Source: Balaenoptera acutorostrata
Taxonomy: Eukaryota > Chordata > Mammalia > Artiodactyla > Balaenopteridae
Direction: 5' to 3'
Assembly: GCF_949987535.1 (NCBI RefSeq)
Contig: NC_080064.1
Coordinates: 41,860,282 to 41,924,281, forward strand
DNA length: 64,000 nucleotides
Position 1 is the first letter of the stretch. Each line of letters opens with the position of its first letter. A model generated the notes under the pieces. It saw nothing but the letters and a program-made list of their open reading frames with translations, did not search any database and had not been told where the DNA came from. This document shows, piece by piece, positions 35,715 to 46,624 of the stretch. A program made the position numbers and the translations under genes.

Positions 35715-36345
35715 TTCATTCTTCACTCAGACAGGCCTTCCTGACCACCTATACCCTTCCTATACTGGAGCACATGCATAGCACTTTTCTCCATGTATTT
35801 TGCATTGTGGGATTGGGTTGATTGGATTATTGACCCCTATTAATGGTCTCTCTATATATCCTTGCCTTTTGCCATGCACTCAGACTCTCAACCATGTGGC
35901 TTGCTTTAGAGACGTGATATAAACAGAGGCTTGAAAAGGCACTTCTACACTTCTCCTTCCTCTGTTGCTCCCCTTCCTTTATCATGAAAACAAGTCCCAG
36001 CTAGGTGCTGGAAAATTAGAAACCACACTGAGCAGAGGCAAGCTGCCCCAGACACAAAAGTGTGCTCAGGCAAGACTGGTCAACCCCAGCCCAGATAAGC
36101 AGTACCACCTAGTCAACCTGAAGACTTGTGAAGAAAAATTAAGGTTGTTGTTTCAAGCTACTAAATTTTGGGGGTGGTTGTTTAGCAGTAACAGCCAACT
36201 AATACCCATGTATAAAAATTGTTTTACCGGCTTATTATGTGCCTCCCCAGCTAGAATGCAACTTCCCTGAGGGCAAGGGCTATATCTGTTCTATTTACCT
36301 CTATACATTGAGTCTAGTATGCTGCCTAGAAAATAAAAGGTATTT
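35715..36345 (+). repeat. L2 3' region, plus strand, split by an LTR-like repeat
   Basis: 35715-35889 ('caggccttcctgaccaccta', 'atagcacttttctccatgta') and 36216-36345 ('ctagaatgcaacttccctga', 'gggcaagggctatatctgtt') are consecutive parts of the L2 3' end. The block between them is an insertion. Confidence 0.6.
35890..36215 (+). repeat. LTR-like repeat (MaLR/MLT-type?) inserted in L2
   Basis: Begins near 'catgtggcttgctttagaga' and ends 'aacagccaactaatacc', with 'caagctactaaattttgggg' just before. This is the end seen in old MaLR-type LTRs. A frame of 101 codons (35965-36270) runs through it and into the L2, so it is not a gene. Confidence 0.45.
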
Positions 36346-36859
36346 TATATTTGTTAAATATAACAAATATTTGTTATATATTTGTTAAATATTTCTAAAA
36401 AGGAAGACATTACTACATGAAAAGCATTGTGCCTTTTGAAGACATGACATAATACGTAAACACAATATGACAAGGACGCCCCGCTTTTATGTACTAATCT
36501 AGTCTAGCAGTAATTAGGGAGTTAAAATGTTTATCTATATAATAACTATATTAGACAGCTATTTAGTATCCTAGTAGAGATGTAAAGTGGCAAAATAGTT
36601 CAAAGGAGGGAAACTACCTCTAACAAGAGCAATCACTATGAGGCCCATTTTTCTCATCTTTGTCATTCAAGAAAACTGTCCTCAATTTTGCAAACCTTCA
36701 ACCATTTTCTGATTAGGTACAGATAACACTTTCTCATATAAAAGAGCTGTTTAAAAAACTCAAAACAAAGCATCTCCAGAGTCACTTAAGTTCATGCTAC
36801 AAAATGGCATCAGTATCACAGAGCATTAAAATGACTTCAGACAAATCCTTATACTACTT
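36346..36859. other. Unassigned sequence with an AT-rich start
   Basis: 36346-36400 is an AT-rich block with repeated 'atttgttaaatat'/'aacaaatatttgtt' units. The remainder has no recognisable feature. Confidence 0.5.
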
Positions 36860-38050
36860 TTTTCTTTTAACCATACACATGCACATAGTTTAAAAATATT
36901 GATGTACACCTCCACTCTTCTCCATCCCTGGTCCCAGTCCTCTTTTAACCATTTCTGACTTTAGTTCTTCTAGACTAAATCCTCCATATCTCTAAATAGT
37001 ATGTATATATCTCAATTTCTTAACTTATCAATTCAGGAGATATATTGTGATATCCTTCTGTAAAAGATTAGGCTTTAGCTCACATACACCTCTCTTGCCA
37101 ATATTTTTTTATAATTATAGGATAGCTTTATAAACTTAAATAATAGACACATATTTATATTTCTTTTTTTCTTAACATTAGTCTCCTTCTAAACTCTCTT
37201 CCCTGTCACATGAAGATGTTACTGTCCATACTCTTCCTTCATTCTTTAATCCACTTCACCACCTCCCCTCTTGCATGAACTAAATCCTTACTGCCAAACT
37301 GTTAGAGTTTTACATTCTTCTACTTTTATATAATTTTCTATAAATGTAATTACAATTTCCATGCTCTGTCTGAAAGTCGAATATTAATCAACCAACACCA
37401 TTTGAAACAGCTAAATAGTTCACTGCAGGACCAGATAGTGTATTTGGATAGCACTTCTTTTTTTGTGGGTCCAATGTCATAACCCATAGACCATTTGAAG
37501 AATATTCTTTGCATCATGGCAAAATGTACTCTCTTTTCTCACACTCTATCAACTTCTTTAACCTGCATTGCATTTTATTTCACCACATTTAAAAAAATTA
37601 TTTGTGTTGTGTTTTATTTTTTCTTATTGTTTTTATATGTTTTTTTTTTCTGACAAATGAATAGATACCTTCAGCCATCTATTGCATAGGAACCCTTTTT
37701 TCTCCAGAGGTATTCTTCCAAGAATCATCTGTCTTTCCACTCTAATCTGGACTGATTCATTCTCTAAGCTTGCTGCCTAGCCATCAACTTCTGATTTTCC
37801 TTCACTATCCCTTGGGATTGGATCCACTTTTCTCTTTCTTCATATTCTCCTTAATTTTGCTGGTGTATATCTCCAAGCAACTTGCTGAGACAGGAAGGCT
37901 CAGAGATACAAATTCCGATTTCCTACATGTCTAAACATCACCTTAATCTATCCTTACATTTAACTGAAAATTTGGCTGGACATAGAATTCTAGATTGGAA
38001 ATAATTTCTTTCAGAACTTCAAAGGCATTATTCCACTTCTTTCTGGTCAA
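36860..38050 (-). repeat. Ancient L1/HAL1-like copy, minus strand
   Basis: 37780-38050 is the clearest part: 'tttgctggtgtatatctcca', 'tttggctggacatagaattc' and 'aaaggcattattccacttct' are the complement of an L1 ORF1-type 3' region. 36860-37170 resembles an old L1 3' UTR. The middle is uncertain. The juxtaposition of ORF1-like text with a 3' UTR, without ORF2, is what the ORF1-only element HAL1 would give, but deletion is equally possible. Confidence 0.4.
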
Positions 38051-38059
38051 AGTATATAA

Positions 38060-38490
38060 AAAGAATTTCATTTCAGTGTTGTTTACAGTAGGCAAAACTA
38101 GAAAACCTAAATGCCCATCAATAGGGGAAAATTAAATAAATTATAGTATATCTATACTGCAGAACATTCAGTCATAAAACATGATGCCAATATGAAATTT
38201 TGGCATCACATATTTATTTAAAGATATTCACAATAAATAGTAAGTGTTTTCTTAAAACTGGTTATTAAAAAAGTATTATATTTTAGTACAAATATAAATT
38301 AAAATATACATTGTTTATACACATACAAACACACGCCCCTGATATGTATGGATAAAGGAATGGAAGGATATACACCAAAATATTAATAGTGGTTATACTA
38401 GAGAAAATGCATTTATTGGTGATTTTCTTTCATTCATATTTTCTGAATTTTTAACAAAATGTATGTAAACTATAAAAAGCAGAAAAAAAT
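38060..38490 (+). repeat. L1ME-type 3' end, plus strand
   Basis: 'aaatgcccatcaatagggga', 'aggatatacaccaaaatatt', 'agtggttatactagagaaaa' and 'tttctgaatttttaacaaaa' follow the order of an L1ME 3' terminus, with an A-rich end near 38490. Confidence 0.65.
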
Positions 38491-38511
38491 AGCACACAAG
38501 AGAAGCTTTTT

Positions 38512-39020
38512 TCTTTATTTTTGGTAAAAACATGTAACATAAAATTTACCACAACCACTTTTAAGTGTACAGTTCAGTAGTGTCAAGTATACTCACGGCA
38601 TTGTGAAACATATCTCAAGAACTTTCTCATCTTGCAAAACTAAAACACAAAAAACTACCCCCCCTTTTGCTCTATTACCTGGCCTCTGGTAACCAACATT
38701 TTATTTTCTGTTTCCACGAATTTGACTACTTTAAATACCTTATATAAGTGGAATCATATAGGATTTGTCTTTTGGGGACTGGCTTCTTTCACTTAGCGTA
38801 ATGTCCTGAAAGTTCAGCCATGCTGTAGCATATGCCAAGATCTCCTTCCTTTTTAAGACTTAATACTATTCTATTGTGTGTGTGTACCACATTTTGTTTA
38901 CCAATTCATGGGCATTTGGATTGATTCCACCTGTTGGCTATTGTGAATAATGGTGCTATGAAGATGGATGTGCAAAAATCTCTTCATCATTCTGCTTTCA
39001 GTTCTTTTGGAGGCATAAAT
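38512..39020 (-). mobile_element. L1M 3' end, minus strand
   Basis: Target duplication 'agaagcttttt' at 38501-38511 and 39021-39031. Contents: 'taaaatttaccacaaccact', 'ggcctctggtaaccaacatt', 'tataagtggaatcatatagg', then ORF2 tail 'ttggctattgtgaataatgg'. A 5'-truncated insertion of about 510 bp. Confidence 0.78.
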
Positions 39021-39031
39021 AGAAGCTTTTT

Positions 39032-39531
39032 AGAACTGCTCTTCTCTTAACTAACTTACCAGATAAAGTGACATTCTTCATATCCTCTGTAAAACATTCT
39101 AACTGATTCCATGGCATATTAACTGCTCAAGGTTAAGAGGCTAATCTCAAGTATGCCCTGCACTTCGGCTTCTATCAGTCAAGTTATATTGTTTCTAAGA
39201 AGTCGGTTTTATCCAATAATAAGACTATTTCTGTCAGTTGCACTTATTATTACTTTAATTAAATATTACATAAACTGCTGAAATCTAAATGTGAAAGGGG
39301 AATGTTTATATAGAAATATAGTTGAATGCTTGCAGAAACTTTAAGAAGGTGAAGGTAAGTACCTAAAAAACTATTCTTGGATTAAGTATACAATAGACAA
39401 CTGTAAAAAGACTTAAAATTATAGAAGTCTTAGAAGGATTCTTTATACAGCTTGCTTTACAAGTGTCTTTAAGTTCTTGCTCAACTTTGAAGAAAACAAA
39501 CTTGGAAAATGTAGACAACATATTATGCAAA
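39032..39531. other. Unassigned sequence
   Basis: About 500 bp between two L1 insertions. No gene or repeat recognised. Confidence 0.5.
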
Positions 39532-41009
39532 TATATATTCATCTTTTTCTGGTTTCAGACATGCATTCTTTTTTTAAATTTTTATACAATTTTAAAGGTT
39601 ATACTCCATTTAGTTATTACAAAATATTGGCTATATTTCCTATGTTGTACAATATATCCTTGTAGCCTATCTTACGCTCAATAGTTTGTACCTCCCACTC
39701 CCCCACCCCTAAATTGCCCATCCCCCCTCTCCCCACTGGTAACCACTAGTTTGTTCTCTATACCTGTGAGTCTGCTTCTTTTTTGTTACATTCACTAGTT
39801 TGTCGTACTTTTAAAATTCCACATATAAGTGGTATCATACAGTATTTGTCTTTCTCTGTCTGACTCATTTCACTTAGCATAATGCCCTCCAAGTCCATCC
39901 ATGTTGCTGCAAATGGCAAAATTTCATTCTCTTTTATAGCTGAATAGTATTCTTTTTTGTATATATACCACTGTTTATCCATTTATCTGTTGATGGATAC
40001 TTAGGTTGCTCCCACATCTTGATAATTGTAAATAAAGCTGCTATGAACACTGGGGTGCATGTATCTTTTCGAATTAGTGTTTTTGTTTTTTTTGGATATA
40101 TACCAAGAAATGGAATTTCTGGGTCATATGGTAGTTCTATTTTTAGTTATTTGAGAAACCTCCAAATTGTTTTCCACAGTGGCTGCACCAATTTACACTC
40201 CCACCTACAGTGTTCAAGAGTTCCCTTTTCTCCACATCCTTGCCAACATTTGTCATTTGTGTTCTTTTTGATGAGAGCCATTCTGACAGGTGTGAGGTGA
40301 TATCTCATTGTGGTTTTGATTTGCATTTCCCTGATGACTACCAATGCTGAGCAGTTTTTCATGTGCCTGTTGGCCATCTGCATTTCTTCCTTGGAAAAAT
40401 ATCTATTCAGTTCTTCTGCTGATTTTTTAATCGGGATGTTTCTTTTTTTATTTTTGAATTGAATGATATATGTTGGATATTAGTCTCTTATTATTCATAT
40501 CATTTGCATATATTTTCTTCATTCAGTAGGCTGTCTTTTCATTTTGCTGAAGGTTTCCTTTGCTGTACAAAAGCTTTTAATTAAGTCCCACTTGTTTATT
40601 TTTGCTATTATTTCCATTACTCTAGGAGACAGATCCAAAAATATTGCTGTGATTTAAGTCAAAGAGCATTCTGCCTATGTTTTCCTCTAGAAGTTTTATA
40701 GTATCTGGTCTTACATTTAGGTCTTTAATCCATTTTGAGTTTATTTTTGTATATGGTGTTGGAGAATTTTAAAAACCTTGCATTTGTACTCTCCTTCCCT
40801 CATGATTACTGTTTTTGATGTCATATTTTACATCTAAATGTTTTGTGTATCCCTTAACTGCTTATTGTGGTTATAAATGATTTTGCTGCTTTTGTCTTTT
40901 AACCTCCCTACTAGTTTATGTGTGGATGATTTCCTACCTTTACTGTATGTTTCCCTTCACTAGCAAGCTTTTTCATTTCATAATTTTCTTGCTTCTAGTT
41001 GTGGCCTTT

Positions 41010-41885
41010 TTTTGCCTAGAGAAATCCCTTTAACATTTGTTGTAAAGTTAGTTTGGTGGTGCTGAACTCTTTGAGCTTTTGTTTGTCTGTAAAGCTTCTG
41101 ATTTCTCCATCAAATCGGAATGAGAGTCTTGCAAGGTAGAGTATTCTTGGTTCTAGGTTTTTCTCTTTCATCACTTTAAATATGTCATTCTATTCCCTTC
41201 TGCCCTGCAGAGTTTTTGCTGAAAAATCAGCCCATAGCCTTACGGGAGTTCCCTTGTATGTTATTTGTTGTTTTTCCCTTGCTTCTTTTAATATTCTCTC
41301 TTTATCTTTAATTTTTATTATTTTAATTACAATGTGTTTTGGTGTGTTCCTCTTTGGCTTAATCCTGTATGGAACTCTCTGTGCTTCCTGGACTTGGGTG
41401 ACTGTTTCCTTTTCCAAGTTAGGGAAATTTTCAGCTATTATGTTTTCAAATATTTTCTCAGACCCTTTCTCTCTCTCTTTTCCTTCTGGGACCCCTATAA
41501 TATGAATATTAGTGTGCTTGATGTTGTCCCAGAGGTCTCTTAAGCTGCCCTCATATCTTTTCATTCTTTTTTCTGTTCAGTGGCAGTGATTTCCACTACT
41601 CTGTCTTCCCGCTCACTGATTTGTTCCTCTGTATCATTTAGTCTGCTATTGATTCTTTATAGTGTATTTTTCATTTCAGTTATTGTATTCTTCATCTCTG
41701 TTTGGCTGTCCTTTATATTTTCTCTTTGTTAAAAACTTCTAACTTCTCACTCTGTACATCCATTCTTCTCCCAAGTTCTTTGATCATCTTTATGGTCATT
41801 ACTCTGAACTTTCTCAGGTAGACTGCCTATCTTCACTTCACTTAGTTCTTCTTCTGGGGTTTTGTCTTGTTCCTTTGGAACATGT
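41010..41885 (-). pseudogene. L1 ORF1p pseudogene
   Basis: The best-preserved section is the complement of 41190-41564: RNA-binding domain with HIIGVPEGKEREKG, then VTQVQEAQRVPYRI and the C-terminal KTLQGRRE. This copy keeps the Arg after VQEAQ that is a stop in the copy at 7981-7983. The coiled-coil half (41570-41885) has lost its frame, and the C-terminal end (41010-41190) continues with shifts. The start is approximate, since the initial ATG region is diverged. Confidence 0.78.
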
Positions 41886-41889
41886 TTGT

Positions 41890-43477
41890 CTGCCACCTCA
41901 TTCTGTCTAAGTTGCTATTTGTATTTTTATGTATGTGGTAGGTTAGTTACATTTCTCAACCTTGGAGAAGTGGCCTTCTGTAGGAGATCTCCTATGCGTT
42001 GCAGCAGTGTACTCCCCTCCTGTCACCCAAGCTATATGCTCTAGGGATTTCCCCCTATGAGAGCTGCATGGGTCCTTCTGTTGTGGCAGGCTGACTATAT
42101 GGGGGGTCTGGTAGGCTTAGTTGGCCCCTAGCCCAGTTGGCTGCCAGGCCCTGCTTTGTGCGGACGCTGCTGGCTGCTGTTTAGCAGCACCTGGTCACAA
42201 GGCAGCTGGCTGCAGAACCCTAAGGTCCCCCAAGGCCAGTGCTGGCTCACTGGTGGGCAGAGTCAGGGTCCTGAAGACTCTGGAGCTGTTGCCTGCCCAC
42301 TGGTGGATGAAGCCAGGTCCTGGGGTTAGTGACAGACTACTGGCAGGCAGAGTCAGTTCCTGGAGTTTGTCTGCAGGGGCCAGGGACCCCAGAGCTTGTT
42401 TTAGATGGTTGGTGGGGGTGGAGGCCAGTTCCTGACACACTAGGGTATGGGATCTGAGGTGTCCCAAAGCTTGCATTGGCCTGCTAGTGGACAGGGCCAG
42501 GGCCCAGCTGGTCCCAGGGTATGGTCTGGCCTGCTGTAGGTGGGCTGGATCCCCAGGCTGTGGGATCATGGTTTTCTTGCATCTGTTGTCTGCTCCCTGG
42601 TGGGTGAGGCTGGGCTACAGGCTAGTGCAGGCTTCCTGGAGGGCAGGACCAATGCCTGCCCACTGGCGAGTGGAGCTGGGTCTTGGTCCTCTGGTGGGCA
42701 GGGCTATGTTTAGAGGCAGCTCTTGGCTCAGAAAGTCTTTAGGTAGCCTGTCTGCTGATGGGTGGGGCTGTGTCCCTGTCCAGTTAGTCTGGCCTAAGGC
42801 ATCCCAGCACTGGAGTGTACAGGCTGTTGGGTGGGGCCAGGTCTTGGTGCTAATGACCTAGAGGGAGGGTTCCAAGATGGCAGCCACCAGCAGCGGTGTT
42901 CACATGGTAGAATGTTCCCAAATATGGCTGTCATCAATGTCTGTGTCACCAGGGTGAGCTGCAGCTGCCCCCTGCCTCTCCAGGAAACTCTCCAAGACCA
43001 GCAGGTAGGTCTGGCCTGCTTTTACTCTGAGTCCCAGTGCACATGAGGTTTTGTGTGCACCCTTTAATAGTAAAATCTCTATTTCCCCCAGTCCTGTGGG
43101 GCTCCCGAAATTAAGCCCCTCTGGCCGTCAAAGCCAAATGCTCTGGGGGCTCATCTTCCCGGTGCAGGACCCCCAGGCTGAGAAGCCCAACATGGGGCTT
43201 AGAACTCTCACTCCTGTGTGAGAACCTATGCAATATAATTATTCTCCAGTTTGTGGGTCGCTCACCTGGAGGTATGGGACTTGATTATATTACAAGTCCG
43301 CCCCTCCTACCCATCTCATTGTGGTTCCTTTTTTATGTCTTTAGTTGTAGAAGATCTATTCTGGTAGGTGCCAGTATTTTTCACTGATGGTTGTTCTGCA
43401 GATATTTGTGATTTTGGTATGCTCATGAGAGGAGGTGAGCACAGGGTCTTTCTACTCCTCCATCCTGGCTGATCTCC
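41890..43477 (-). promoter_or_regulatory. L1 5' UTR / internal promoter, GC-rich with degenerate repeats
   Basis: About 1.6 kb markedly richer in G+C than its surroundings but poor in CpG, as expected after methylation decay. Between 42250 and 42850 a degenerate 'ctggtgggcagggccaggtcctgg'-like motif (never in full consensus) recurs about a dozen times every 30-75 bp. A near-consensus YY1 site on the plus strand, 'ccaagatggcagcc', lies at 42873-42886. In known L1s the 5' UTR holds the pol II sense promoter; activity here is unproven. Open frames at 42121-42861 on both strands are a by-product of base composition. Confidence 0.7.
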
Positions 43478-43669
43478 TATATATTCATGTTTTTAAAAGT
43501 ATATATGTATCACTTTTATGATTTACTATTTTAACAGACTTTTCTAATAAACTGACTAACTATTGATTCAGACTGCACCAGATAAGAGGGATTTCATTCT
43601 ATTTTCATTTTAAAATATTTTATTTACATATTATAATATATAAATACCAGTATATTTATATTCATATAA

Positions 43670-43820
43670 TAATATAATATATTGAGACTACCTGAGTTCA
43701 AATCACAGCTCCACCAAAGACTAGTGAGATGGTAATGTATCTAACATCTCTGTGCCTTAGTTTTCTCATAAAGATAATAATAGTGTTTACTTTATAGGGT
43801 TGTACCAGACAGATAAGTGT
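43670..43820 (+). repeat. MIR SINE, plus strand
   Basis: 'gagttcaaatcacagctcca', 'ctgtgccttagttttctcat' and 'ttactttatagggttgtacc' follow the MIR core. Confidence 0.68.
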
Positions 43821-44877
43821 GTGCTATTCTAATTGGGTTAGCCTCTAGGCCAGTTTCCTAATCCAGCTTATGAACAACCTAATGCCATAATTATAAATAA
43901 ATCCAGGAAATGGATTCTACTCCTTGCCTCTTTTATCTCTTTTGTTATATTTACCAGGAAGATTTTCTTCCTTATGCCCTACTTAAATTTCCCTTTTTAT
44001 AATTTAAAATAATTTTCTCAATTTTGTTTCAAATATGAAGCTCATTGGATTTGACAAGAGCTCCAGAATCTAGCTCTTGATGTCAAAGGTACTAATTAAA
44101 TGTTGATTGAACTTCACTGTTGCAGCCAAAGTACTATTTTGTGTATACCTGGATATTCCTTAAAATGATAGTTTTTTAAAGAGAAAAGAATAAAAAATAG
44201 TGAATGGTGATAAGATGTGTTCAATATTAAGTAGTATCCCAGCACTACATAAAACTTAGTAAAATTAGAATTTGCTAATACTCTGAACACCTACTTCAAT
44301 CATGCATATTTTTCAATTGTTTTCATATTCATAGAAATCCATAAAGAATTTTTAAGCATAGTAGAATAACCATAGATCAGTTATGTATACCTGGTTTCTT
44401 CAGTATTTCTTCTGAAATCATAAAAATTGTACTCCTGAATAGATTCCCTGACAGTGCTTTTACATTTAAATGTAAGTAGATACCAAATTTTGAATACACA
44501 ATATTATGACTCTCAGATAATCATTTTTTTAAAACTTGATGGGAATATAAATCTCATTGCAAATAAAATACTAGGACTATATGAACGACAAGATTCCAAT
44601 GCCATGTTCTATTGAAATTTGAAAGTCATATAAATGATCAAAGGATTAGGAAGAAAATTCCTCAATCAGACAAAATAACACAATCACTGAACCCTCATTT
44701 AGTATAAGAGAAAACATGTAAGAAGCAAAGACCACTGAATTAATGAAGAATGTAAAAATCACATTCTGAACTTGATTTGTAATCTATCATAAATAACCAT
44801 GCATGTGTTATTAATGTGGAAGTTTACTTATAATAATGCATAAATTGTTTTGGGTGCTCAAAATACTAAATGATAAA
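43821..44877. other. Unassigned sequence
   Basis: About 1 kb of AT-rich DNA with no recognised element or exon. Confidence 0.5.
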
Positions 44878-44901
44878 TTTGTTTGTTTGTTTGTTTGTTT
44901 A
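44878..44901. repeat. (TTTG)n microsatellite
   Basis: Six tandem TTTG units. Confidence 0.9.
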
Positions 44902-44934
44902 TTGCCCATACTCTACCAAAAATAAAATAAGAAC

Positions 44935-45060
44935 ATTGCAAATTTTAGAGTTAAAGAGACCCTGGTGATCATCCAAATAATTTATTAATCACAGATAAGG
45001 AAACTAAAGATCACAGATATGAAATAACTTGACCAAGTGAATAACATTAATAGGCCCTCT
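44935..45060 (-). repeat. MIR-like SINE, minus strand
   Basis: 'agagaccctggtgatcatcc', 'cacagataaggaaactaaag' and 'cttgaccaagtgaataacat' match the same MIR-type arrangement as 24140-24330. Confidence 0.5.
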
Positions 45061-46015
45061 TGTTAAACCTGGTATGTTAAAAACTGGTATTTATCACAAC
45101 TCCCTTCTGAAAATTTCACTAAAATGCCAAGAATGAGAGGAATTAAAATTATATAAACCCAAAGGAAGAGGAGAAAAGGAGGTAATGGTAAAATTTTAGA
45201 AGCTGGAAAGCTAACAGATAAATGGCAAGTACAAAGAACAAAGAAAGCTCAAACCTATGGTGGCAGTAGTGCAAAGCCCAGAAGCAGGCTGATTCTCACT
45301 ATGGAAGCCCAGAATCGCTCTGAAAATGGAAGTGCAAGTGAAGCTAAAAGCAGGAGTACTGGTTGAAAGAGAGTGCATTTTTCTTACAGTGATAGGTGTG
45401 GAAGCTTGATGGTGAGTTGAGGAAGGGAAGTGAGGAAAAATAAATCACAAATATAGACTGTCTCAAAAAGCTCAGCTATGAAGCAATAGCTAAAAGGGAT
45501 ACTTGTTTGAGGAATGGATTTGCTGTTCTGTAGATAAGAGACACAGAATGCTTACATATCATGAAGAAAGAGCCAGTAGATCGGGACCCTCCAGCACACC
45601 CTTTAACAACTCACATGTTGCTCAGCTTTTCAAAAATCATTGCTTGCTTAAATGCAGTATCTATTAACTACAGATGTTCAGATCTTTGAATGTAATGATC
45701 CTTGATCTTTGGTACTTCTTTGATTCATTTAATAAGAACAGTTACAATTATACCATATTGTATAATACTTTAAAATCAACCATGTTGTTGATCCTCACTA
45801 GTACTATTTTCTCTATTTATAGATGAGTATTTGAGGTTTAAAGAGCAGAAAAAACTTGCCTCAACTGAGTAGATAGAAAGGTTCTTATGAGAGAGAGAGA
45901 GAGACCCAATTTCTCCTACTCTAATGCTTTTTTTTAAAAACAATATCCCATTTTATTCTAGCTCTACAACCATCATCATGACTGGAGCCACTAACAACTT
46001 TGGGTTACTGCTTCC
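45061..46015. other. Unassigned sequence
   Basis: Contains an A/G-rich, somewhat higher-GC stretch at 45130-45440 and a short (GA)n at 45890-45904. I could not assign the former to a family or to a gene. Confidence 0.45.
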
Positions 46016-46200
46016 TCCCTACTTCCCCCAGTTATCACTCTTGTTATAAATTATAAATTAATAACATATATTAGACCATATCATTTCCCATTTCAAATCT
46101 TTGATGGCATACCATTGCATTTAGAAGGAGATCTAAATCCAATAACCTGACCTATGAACCCCAGATCATCTGGCCTCTCTCTAAGTCTCTAGCCTCAGCT
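46016..46200 (+). repeat. L2 fragment, plus strand
   Basis: 'caaatctttgatggcatacc', 'cattgcatttagaaggagat' and 'cagatcatctggcctctctc' match the L2 segment that lies a few hundred bases before its 3' end. Confidence 0.55.
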
Positions 46201-46560
46201 CACTAGTTGTCATTCATTCATTTATTCTTTTACTTATAAATTTTCTCATTTTCATTTAGCCATTATGGGTTGAGCACTGAGTGATCTGAGTGAAAAACAG
46301 AGGCTAAAATTATTGCCTTCTTGGAGCTTACATTCTCTAAGTACCTAAGAGTGATCTGGCGATGAGAAACAAATAATAAACAGGATAAAAAAGGAAAATT
46401 ATAATACATTAAATGTTGATAAGGGCAAAGGAGAAAAAAAGCAGGGAAAGGTGCATGCACAGAAGAGGGCAGTGAAGGAAGGTTTCACGGAGAAGCTGAC
46501 ATTTGAGTACAGACTTGATGAAGAGGGAGAAAACTATGCAGGTATCTAATGTCTTTTAAA
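46201..46560 (-). repeat. L2 3' region, minus strand
   Basis: 'ttcttggagcttacattctc', 'acaaataataaacaggataa', 'gtttcacggagaagctgaca' and 'atttgagtacagacttgatg' follow the complement of the L2 3' part. Its orientation is opposite to the adjacent L2 fragment, so these are two copies or an inversion. Confidence 0.6.
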
Positions 46561-46624
46561 TTATATCCTACTGTTCCTCTCTTAGGTATTCCAGATACTG
46601 TAGCAAATCACTGAGATCCTGGAA

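Larger units (their letters stand above)
39543..43477 (-). mobile_element. LINE-1 with full 5' UTR but most of ORF2 deleted, minus strand
   Basis: An 11-bp perfect target duplication, 'tatatattcat', lies at 39532-39542 and 43478-43488. Sense order from the right: 5' UTR (about 43477-41890, GC-rich), ORF1 (about 41885-41010), inter-ORF spacer (to ~40770), then an abrupt join at ~40764-40772 to the ORF2 C-terminus (40764 to ~39840) and a 3' UTR. The spacer before the join aligns with 13980-14220 of the other old L1. About 2.8 kb (endonuclease and RT) is missing. At the 3' end, 27 bases separate the duplication from the poly-T (39568-39575). Confidence 0.85.

Noticed and set aside
35965..36270. 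101-codon plus-strand frame
   Set aside because: It runs from an LTR-like insert into L2 3' sequence, so it is not a conserved protein.
40764..40772. L1 ORF2 deletion explained as retrotransposition of a spliced L1 RNA
   Set aside because: The bases at the join do not show a removed GT...AG intron; 'caaggttttta' is retained on the sense strand. A deletion is simpler.
42250..42850. Degenerate spaced repeats considered as a CRISPR-like array
   Set aside because: Units are diverged, spacing is irregular, no cas genes exist, and the context is a mammalian L1 5' UTR.
42121..42861. Overlapping open frames of 104-124 codons on both strands in a GC-rich block, suggesting a host exon or CpG-island promoter
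   Set aside because: The block is contiguous with L1 ORF1 and ends at the L1 target duplication, so it is the L1 5' UTR. Its CpG density is low, and open frames follow from few AT-rich stops.
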